Below, one piece after another: positions 58,551 to 64,000 of a stretch of 64,000 nucleotides of DNA (position 1 is the stretch's first letter; each line of letters opens with the position of its first letter). The notes below the pieces were generated by a model, which was given only the letters and a program-made list of their open reading frames with translations, had not been told where the DNA came from and searched no databases. The stretch is from Gulosibacter sp. 10 (GTDB taxonomy: Bacteria; Actinomycetota; Actinomycetes; Actinomycetales; Microbacteriaceae). Where the stretch lies: NCBI RefSeq assembly GCF_900163695.1, contig NZ_FUIC01000020.1, forward strand, positions 29,145 through 93,144, in the 5' to 3' direction. The position numbers and the translations under genes are program-made.

Positions 58551-58557
58551 TCTTCAC
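58516..58557 (-). CDS. Leader peptide (13 residues) upstream of the ABC-F gene
   Basis: A GTG-started uORF encodes MKIFERFTARPVR. GTGAGGA lies 9 nt upstream as a ribosome site. Its codons 3-5 lie in the 5' arm of the leader hairpin, and its stop codon lies inside the segment that competes for the sequestering hairpin. An 18-codon reading from GTG 58572 is possible but lacks a ribosome site. Confidence 0.65.
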   Translation of the reverse strand: MKIFERFTARPVR

Positions 58558-58595
58558 GATGGCAATCCTCACGACGGGTCGGATGAACGCTGCAG

Positions 58596-58624
58596 ACCAT
58601 ATCCCCTCCGCAGCCGGAGCGCAA
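58596..58624 (-). promoter_or_regulatory. Promoter of the ABC-F leader
   Basis: On the minus strand TTGCGC (58619-58624), a 17-bp spacer and TATGGT (58596-58601). Transcription would begin near 58589, giving a leader of about 140 nt. Confidence 0.65.
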
Positions 58625-58680
58625 CCGTCCGGCGCCGCGGCCGCTCGCGCCGTTCCCACCTTCCGATGCGCCCGCGCTCC

Positions 58681-58686
58681 TAGGCT
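58681..58686 (+). promoter_or_regulatory. -10 box for poxB (TAGGCT)
   Basis: TAGGCT lies 40 nt before the poxB ATG; -35 is not evident. Confidence 0.4.
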
Positions 58687-58726
58687 GATGCCACGAGCGA
58701 CCGGAACGAAGGAATCGAGGGCCCCA

Positions 58727-60460
58727 ATGCCGACCATCGCCCAGACCATCGTGGAGACCATCAAGGACGCCGGCGTGCGGCGGGTCTACGGACTGCCCGG
58801 GGACTCCCTCAACGGCTTCACCGACGCGCTGCGGCGCGACGGCACGATCGCGTGGCAGCACGTGCGCCACGAGGAGGCGGCGGCGTTCGCCGCGGCCGCC
58901 GAGGCGGCGCTCACGGGCGAGCTCGCGGTCTGCGCCGGCAGCTGCGGACCGGGCAACACCCATCTCATCAACGGCCTGTACGACGCGAACCGTAGCCGGG
59001 TACCGGTGCTGGCCATCGCCGCGCAGATCCCCGGCGCCGAGGTGGGCGGCACGTACTTCCAGGAGACGCATCCGCAGGACCTGTTCCGCGAGGCATCCGT
59101 CTACACCGAGCTCGTGAGCGTGCCCGAGCAGCTGCCGCACGTGCTGGAGATCGCGATGCGCACCGCGGTCGAGCAGCGCGGCGTGGCCGTGGTGGTGATC
59201 CCCGGCGAGGTGTTCCTCAAGGACAGCCCCGGCACGCGGCGCTCGGCGCCGATCGCCTACGCGCCGCGGGTCGTGCGGCCGGCGGATGCGCAGCTGCGGC
59301 AGATGGCCGACATGCTCGACGAGGCGAAGAACGTGACGATCCTCGGCGGCGCCGGGGTCGAGGGCGCGCACGACGAGCTCATCGCGCTGGCCGAGCGGCT
59401 CAAGGCGCCGGTGGTGCACGCGCTGCGCGGCAAGGAGTTCATCGAGTACGACAACCCCTACGACGTGGGCATGACGGGGCTGCTCGGGTTCTCCTCCGGC
59501 TACCGCGCGATCGAGAGCGCCGACGTGCTGCTCATGCTCGGCACCGATTTCCCGTACCGGCAGTTCTACCCGTCCAAGGCGAGGATCATCCAGGTGGACA
59601 TCCGGGGCGAGCAGCTCGGCCGGCGCACGCCGGTCGATCTCGGTCTCGTGGGCTCCGTGAAGGACACGATCGACGCGCTCCTGCCGCTGCTGCGGGAGCG
59701 CACCCGCAGCAGGCACCTCGACTCCTCGAAGCGCCACTACGAGAAGGCCCGGAAGGGGCTCGACGAGCTGGCCGACAACGATCGCAACCGCACGCCCATC
59801 CATCCGCAGTACGCCGCCAGGCTCGTCGACGAGCTGGCCTCGGACGACGCCGTGTTCATCCCCGACGTGGGCTCGCCGACGGTGTGGGCGGCGCGCTACC
59901 TCACGATGAACGGGCGGCGGCGTCTGATCGGCTCGTTCAGCCACGGCTCGATGGCGAACGCGCTGCCGCACGCGATCGGCGCGCAGTCGGCCTTCCCGGA
60001 CCGTCAGGTGATCGCGCTGGCCGGCGACGGCGGCCTGGCGATGCTGCTCGGCGAGCTGCTGACGCTCCGGCAGCTCAACCTGCCGGTCAAGCTCGTGGTC
60101 TTCAACAACGCCTCGCTGAACTTCGTGGAGGTGGAGATGAAGGCCGCGGGGTTCGTGAACTACGGCACGGAGCTGGACAACCCGAACTTCGCCGATCTCG
60201 CGACGGCCGCGGGCATTCACGGCCGCCGGGTGGAGCAGCCGGACGACCTCGAGGCGGCGCTGCGGGAGGCCCTCGAGCACGACGGCCCCGCGCTGGTGGA
60301 CGTCGTGACCGCCCGGCAGGAGCTCTCCATCCCGCCCACCGTCACGGCGGCGCAGGCGAAGGGGTTCACGCTGTACGCGATGCGCACCATCATGTCCGGC
60401 CGCGGCGACGAGCTCGTCGACCTGGCCGAGACGAACGTCTTCCGACGGCTGTTCGATTGA
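58727..60460 (+). CDS. poxB: Pyruvate oxidase/dehydrogenase (quinone), PoxB type
   Basis: A 577-residue TPP- and FAD-dependent enzyme of the acetohydroxyacid synthase fold. Catalytic Glu50 is in HVRHEEAAAFAAAAEA; the TPP-Mg motif is GDGGLAMLLGELLTLRQLNL followed by VFNNASLNFVEVEM; the C-terminal membrane-contact region is KGFTLYAMRTIMSGRGDELV. It converts pyruvate to acetate and CO2, passing electrons to quinone. GAGG lies 7 nt before the ATG at 58727; upstream residues look non-coding. Confidence 0.93.
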   Translation: MPTIAQTIVETIKDAGVRRVYGLPGDSLNGFTDALRRDGTIAWQHVRHEEAAAFAAAAEAALTGELAVCAGSCGPGNTHLINGLYDANRSRVPVLAIAAQIPGAEVGGTYFQETHPQDLFREASVYTELVSVPEQLPHVLEIAMRTAVEQRGVAVVVIPGEVFLKDSPGTRRSAPIAYAPRVVRPADAQLRQMADMLDEAKNVTILGGAGVEGAHDELIALAERLKAPVVHALRGKEFIEYDNPYDVGMTGLLGFSSGYRAIESADVLLMLGTDFPYRQFYPSKARIIQVDIRGEQLGRRTPVDLGLVGSVKDTIDALLPLLRERTRSRHLDSSKRHYEKARKGLDELADNDRNRTPIHPQYAARLVDELASDDAVFIPDVGSPTVWAARYLTMNGRRRLIGSFSHGSMANALPHAIGAQSAFPDRQVIALAGDGGLAMLLGELLTLRQLNLPVKLVVFNNASLNFVEVEMKAAGFVNYGTELDNPNFADLATAAGIHGRRVEQPDDLEAALREALEHDGPALVDVVTARQELSIPPTVTAAQAKGFTLYAMRTIMSGRGDELVDLAETNVFRRLFD

Positions 60461-61320
60461 ACCGGAGCCTCGGCCGGCGGGGCCTGGCGCTGCTCGCCGC
60501 CGCGGCGATGGCGCTGCTCGCGGGCTGCGCTGCGGGGCCCTCTCCCGGTGAGGGCCCCGCGACCGACGGGAGCGCCGGAGCCGAAGAGAACGCCGCGGCC
60601 GACGGCGCGTACGCCGCCCCGGCGCCGGGCGCGTTCGACTATCAGCTGGGCGGCGCGTACGAGCCGCCGGCCGGCACCGGGATCGTGGTGCGCGACCGCA
60701 CCGCCGCGCCGCTGCAGGGCGGCTACTCGGTCTGCTACGTGAACGGGTTCCAGACGCAGCCGGGCGAGGAGGGGCGGTGGCGGGACCTCCTGCTGACGGA
60801 TGCGGCCGGCGATCCCGTCCGCGACCCGGACTGGCCCGACGAGCTCCTGCTCGACACCTCGACGGGCGAGCGGCGCGAGGCGATCGCCGTGCTGCTCGGC
60901 GAGCAACTCGAGGGATGCGCCCTCGACGGCTTCGACGCGGTCGAGTTCGACAACCTCGACTCCTTCCTCCGGTCGGAGGGCCTGCTCGAGCCGGCCGACA
61001 ACCTCTCCCTCGCCGAGCAGCTCGTGGATGCGGCGCACGGGCTCGGCCTCGCCGCGGCGCAGAAGAACGCCGCGGAGCTGGCCGCGGCGGGCGCCGGGGC
61101 GGGCTTCGACTTCGCGATCGTGGAGGAGTGCGGGGAGTACGGGGAGTGCCAGGCGTTCCTCGACGCCTATCCGGTGGTGCTCGACGTCGAGTACGTCGAC
61201 GGCGATCGCTTCGCGGAGCTGTGCGCTTCGGGGGCGCTACCGCCGAACGCCATCCGCCGCGATCTCGCACTGGAGCCGGCCGGTTCGCCGGGGCACGTCT
61301 TCGAGCGCTGCGAGGCGTAG
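60457..61320 (+). CDS. Lipoprotein with GH114 (endo-alpha-1,4-polygalactosaminidase-like) domain
   Basis: 287 residues from a TTG at 60457 that overlaps the poxB stop (TTGA). The signal NRSLGRRGLALLAAAAMALL ends in lipobox LAGC, followed by a Gly/Ala/Glu/Pro-rich linker. The domain DYQLGGAYEPPAGTGIVVRD, FDAVEFDNLDSF and GLAAAQKNAAELA matches the TIM-barrel of GH114, whose members cleave galactosamine polymers. The FDNxD motif carries the likely catalytic Asp. Expected to sit outside the membrane. Confidence 0.82.
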   Translation: MNRSLGRRGLALLAAAAMALLAGCAAGPSPGEGPATDGSAGAEENAAADGAYAAPAPGAFDYQLGGAYEPPAGTGIVVRDRTAAPLQGGYSVCYVNGFQTQPGEEGRWRDLLLTDAAGDPVRDPDWPDELLLDTSTGERREAIAVLLGEQLEGCALDGFDAVEFDNLDSFLRSEGLLEPADNLSLAEQLVDAAHGLGLAAAQKNAAELAAAGAGAGFDFAIVEECGEYGECQAFLDAYPVVLDVEYVDGDRFAELCASGALPPNAIRRDLALEPAGSPGHVFERCEA

Positions 61321-61341
61321 GCCGCGCCGCGCTCCCGGCGT

Positions 61342-61956
61342 CTACGCCCCGATCCCGCCGAACGCGAGGCGGAGCGCGATCGCGATCATGACCGCCGCGA
61401 CGATCGAGTCGAGGATCTGCCAGGAGCGCGGCGTGCCGAAGAACCGCGTGAGCGCCCTCGCCCCGTAGCCGAGCACGAAGAACCAGAGGATGCTCGCGAG
61501 CGCGCCGCCCGCCACGAACCACCACCGCTCCGGATCGCCCTGCGCGTTGCCGATCGAGCCCATGAGCACCATCGTGTCGATGTAGACGTGCGGGTTGAGG
61601 TACGTGATGGCCAGGCAGGCGAGGATGGTACGCTTGCGCGAGGTCTCGCGGCCGTCCCCCGCGATGAGCGCCTGCGGCCGTCGCGCCCGCCGGAACGCGG
61701 TCCAGGCGTACCAGAGCAGGAAGGCCGCGCCGCCCCAGCGGGCGATCTCGAGCACGAGCGGCGCGCGCTCGACGACGAGACCGATGCCCGCGACGCCCAG
61801 GAGCTCGAGCAACGCATCCGTGAGCCCGCAGATGAGGATGATCGGCAGGATGTGCTCGCGGCGGATGCCCTGGCGCAGGATGAACGCGTTCTGCGCGCCG
61901 ATCGCGACGATCAGCGAGAGCCCGCTGCCGGCGCCGATGAGAAGAGGAAGAAGCAC
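61342..61956 (-). CDS. lysE: LysE-family amino-acid exporter
   Basis: 204 residues with about six membrane helices. The LysE/ArgO signature GLSLIVAIGAQNAFILRQGI is at the N-terminus; ITYLNPHVYIDTMVLMGSIG lies mid-protein. It exports L-lysine/L-arginine and is controlled by the divergent LysG-like regulator. Confidence 0.93.
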   Translation of the reverse strand: MLLPLLIGAGSGLSLIVAIGAQNAFILRQGIRREHILPIILICGLTDALLELLGVAGIGLVVERAPLVLEIARWGGAAFLLWYAWTAFRRARRPQALIAGDGRETSRKRTILACLAITYLNPHVYIDTMVLMGSIGNAQGDPERWWFVAGGALASILWFFVLGYGARALTRFFGTPRSWQILDSIVAAVMIAIALRLAFGGIGA

Positions 61957-62001
61957 GGCGACGACGCTACGAGATCGCCACCGCCCGCCGCTACATCAGC
62001 G

Positions 62002-62025
62002 TGCCTCATGATTCTCAGGCATCAT
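62002..62025. promoter_or_regulatory. Candidate LysG operator between lysE and lysG
   Basis: Interleaved inverted repeats TGCCT/AGGCA (62002-62006, 62017-62021) and ATGAT/ATCAT (62008-62012, 62021-62025) lie midway between the divergent genes. Such a T-N11-A-type site is expected for a LysR regulator. Confidence 0.6.
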
Positions 62026-62064
62026 AAGCAGAACTTCATCTCCAGCATTCGGATCGGAGCCGCC

Positions 62065-62970
62065 GTGGACCTGCCCGTCGAGCACCTCACCACCTTCGCC
62101 GTCATCGTCGAGGAGGGCAGCTTCGAGAGCGCCGCGAGGCGCCTCCACGTGACGCCCTCGGCGATCAGCCAGCGCGTGCGCGGGATGGAGCAGCGCGTGG
62201 GCACGGTGCTGCTGCGCCGCACCCGTCCCGTGGCGCCGACGGAGGCGGGCGAGGCCGTGCTGCGGGCGGCCAGGCAGGTCGAGCGCATCGTCGACGACGT
62301 CTCCCTCGAGCTCGACGGCGGGACCTCGGGCCGCTCGCTTGTGCCCATCGCGGTGAACTCGGATTCCCTGGCGACCTGGTTCATGCCGGCGCTCGCGCGC
62401 GCCGCGAGGGAGACCGGGGCGCGGTTCGAGCTGCTGCGCTCGGACGAGACCGTCTCGGCCGAGCGGCTCCGCAGCGGGGAGGCCATGGCGGCGCTCACCG
62501 CCACGGCCGAGGCCGTGCCGGGCTGCGTCTCCTCCCGCATCGGCGCCGTGCGATATCGCGCCGTGGCCGCGCCGGGGTTCGCGGCCGACCACTTCGCCGA
62601 GGGCGTCTCCGCGGACTCGCTGCGCCGCGCCCCGGTGCTCGACTTCGACCGCCACGACCAGTTCCAGAACCGCTTCATCCGCAAGATCACGCGGGCGCAG
62701 GTCGAGCCGCCGCGCCACTTCATCCCCTCCTCGGCGGAGTTCACGCTCGCGATCGAGCTCGGGATGGGCTGGGGCATGCTGCCGGAGCGGCAGGCGGAGG
62801 AGCTGCTCGCGGCCGGGCGGCTCGTCGAGCTCGCGCACGAATCCACGGTGTCGCTGCCCCTGTACTGGCAGCGGTGGAACCTGCGGTCGCCGGTGCTCGA
62901 CGGGCTCAGCCGGATCGTCGCGGAGGAGGCCGCGACCGCGCTCGGCCGCGGCGGGCGCCGCTCGGTATAG
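62065..62970 (+). CDS. lysG: LysR-family regulator, LysG/ArgP type
   Basis: 301 residues. Helix-turn-helix LTTFAVIVEEGSFESAARRL, then HVTPSAISQRVRGMEQRVG, followed by an effector-binding domain with VNSDSLATWFMPAL, typical of LysG/ArgP, which senses lysine/arginine/histidine and activates lysE. The GTG at 62065 has GGAG 6 nt upstream; an in-frame ATG at 62008 lies inside the operator and is less likely. Confidence 0.9.
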   Translation: MDLPVEHLTTFAVIVEEGSFESAARRLHVTPSAISQRVRGMEQRVGTVLLRRTRPVAPTEAGEAVLRAARQVERIVDDVSLELDGGTSGRSLVPIAVNSDSLATWFMPALARAARETGARFELLRSDETVSAERLRSGEAMAALTATAEAVPGCVSSRIGAVRYRAVAAPGFAADHFAEGVSADSLRRAPVLDFDRHDQFQNRFIRKITRAQVEPPRHFIPSSAEFTLAIELGMGWGMLPERQAEELLAAGRLVELAHESTVSLPLYWQRWNLRSPVLDGLSRIVAEEAATALGRGGRRSV

Positions 62971-63011
62971 CCTTGATCCGCCGTACTTCCGCCCCTCAAC
63001 GAGGAGGACCC

Positions 63012-63785
63012 ATGTCCCTCATCCCCAGCCTGCTCGGCGCGCTCGGCTCCGGCTCGCTCCGCATCGTCGACCTCACCAACACGCTCCAGGCCTCCACCCC
63101 CGTGCTGCGCCTGCCCGAGCCCTTCGAGAACCTCATCGACTTCTCGCTCGAGACGGTCAGCGAGTACGACAAGCCCGGCCCGTTCTGGAAGCACGCGAAC
63201 ATCCACACGGGCGAGCACATCGGCACGCACATCGACGCGCCCGTGCACTGGATCAGCGGCCGCGACGGGCACGACGTCGCGAGCATCCCGCCGGCGCGCC
63301 TGTTCGGGCCCGCCGCGGTGCTCGACTTCTCGGCCGAGGCCGAGGCGGACAACGACTTCCTGCTCGACGTGCACCACGTCGAGGCGTGGGAGGCCGAGCA
63401 CGGCGCGTTCGAGCCGGGCACCTGGCTGCTGCTGCGCACCGGCTGGGATCGCTACGCCGACTCGCAGGAGGCGTTCATCAACGCCGACGAGAACGGCTCG
63501 CACACCCCCGGGTTCACGGCGGAATGCGCCGAGTGGCTCGCGGGCCGCGAGGAGCTCTCGGGCGTGGGCGTCGAGACGGTGGGCATCGACGCGGGCCGCG
63601 GCGCCGAGCTCGACCCGCCGTTCCCGATGCACTACCACCTGCTGGGCGCGGACAAGTACGGCATCACGTCGCTGCAGCACCTCGAGCAGCTACCGCCGAA
63701 GGGCGCGGCGATCGTCGTCGCGCCGCTGCCGATCGTCGGCGGCACCGGCAGCCCCGCCCGCGTGTTCGCGCTGCTCGACGCGTAG
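63012..63785 (+). CDS. Cyclase-family metal-dependent hydrolase (kynurenine-formamidase-like)
   Basis: 257 residues. The family metal motif HTGEHIGTHIDAPVHW (about 64-80) is intact, with a later GVGVETVGIDAG and LHHxE-type histidine region (MHYHLLG). Members hydrolyse N-formylkynurenine or cyclic amides. Strong GAGGAGGA ribosome site. No tryptophan-degradation genes are adjacent, so the substrate is open. Confidence 0.85.
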   Translation: MSLIPSLLGALGSGSLRIVDLTNTLQASTPVLRLPEPFENLIDFSLETVSEYDKPGPFWKHANIHTGEHIGTHIDAPVHWISGRDGHDVASIPPARLFGPAAVLDFSAEAEADNDFLLDVHHVEAWEAEHGAFEPGTWLLLRTGWDRYADSQEAFINADENGSHTPGFTAECAEWLAGREELSGVGVETVGIDAGRGAELDPPFPMHYHLLGADKYGITSLQHLEQLPPKGAAIVVAPLPIVGGTGSPARVFALLDA

Positions 63786-63928
63786 CGGCGCTCCCGCCTC
63801 GCCCCGGCCTCCCGCAGCGCATTGGTCACCGCGAAGTTCCCCGACCCGACCACGCCGAAGCAGTGCTCCGCGCCGAGGCGGGCGAGGGCGCGGCCGACGA
63901 GATCGGCGACGGTGGGGGATGCGGGCAT
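63786..63928 (-). pseudogene. 5' remnant of a TPP-dependent (acetolactate-synthase-like) enzyme
   Basis: From the ATG at 63928 the frame reads MPASPTVADLVGRALARLGA then EHCFGVVGSGNFAVTNALRE, a clean match to the N-terminus of TPP-binding, IlvB-like enzymes. After about 43-45 residues similarity stops. The frame then runs antisense through the end of the cyclase gene to a stop at 63632. A full enzyme needs about 550 residues, so this is a truncated remnant whose break lies near 63786-63796. Confidence 0.75.
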
Positions 63929-64000
63929 GGCGGGCCTTTCGAGGAGCGGAGCGGCGGCGAGGCCGGGCCGGAGCTGCGGACGCTGGCCGAGGCGGGCGGC

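Overview
The window is about 70-75% G+C in ordinary genes, densely packed, with many ATGA/TGATG stop-start overlaps. It carries the gene order ileS-folC-DUF4233-ndk-rne-rplU-rpmA-obg-(small membrane protein)-nadD-rsfS. A GTP-type PEP carboxykinase, an ultrashort translational T-box before ileS, TANNNT -10 boxes placed 6-7 nt before start codons (leaderless mRNAs) and frequent GTG/TTG starts all point to a high-GC actinobacterium. A Micrococcales, Microbacteriaceae-like genome is most likely; the genus is not resolved from sequence alone.

Layout. 1-2.3 kb: N-terminal part of a secreted DUF11-repeat surface protein. 2.5-8.3 kb: PLP aminotransferase, cysK, alpha/beta hydrolase, lipid kinase, an unknown protein and a lipoprotein. 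8.4-11 kb: a UvrA paralogue lacking the UvrB-binding domain. 11.1-13.1 kb: a lower-GC, overlapping pair of a MazG-like pyrophosphohydrolase and a GIY-YIG/DUF2075 ATPase. This is the best candidate here for an undescribed (possibly defence) system. 13.3-15.7 kb: FAD monooxygenase, a 112-bp tandem duplication carrying two copies of the tRNA-Ala terminator, tRNA-Ala(GGC) and a TauE-type exporter. 15.9-20.7 kb: MBL hydrolase coupled to an MHS-type transporter, a LysR regulator and a GlcD-like oxidase. 20.7-33.9 kb: the housekeeping minus-strand cluster named above, headed by the ileS T-box.

33.9-40.3 kb: a GltS-like permease with an unknown partner, an SDR, a TetR regulator and a three-gene operon of histidine kinase, response regulator and DUF4097 protein. 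40.4-45.5 kb: a complete peptide-type ABC importer operon with a fused double ATPase. 45.6-53.6 kb: pckG, purine permease, a TetR regulator with an apparent ATC start, zinc alcohol dehydrogenase with a palindromic operator, and valS. 53.9-58.4 kb: GNAT-like protein, a small acidic protein, M3 peptidase and an ABC-F protein. The ABC-F gene has its own promoter, leader peptide and mutually exclusive RNA hairpins, which look like a drug-inducible attenuator. 58.7-64 kb: PoxB-type pyruvate oxidase, GH114-like lipoprotein, divergent lysE/lysG pair, a cyclase-family hydrolase, and a truncated 5' remnant of a TPP-dependent enzyme.

No insertion sequence, prophage or CRISPR array was seen. Most regions are core metabolism and translation; the accessory-looking stretch is roughly 11-15 kb.
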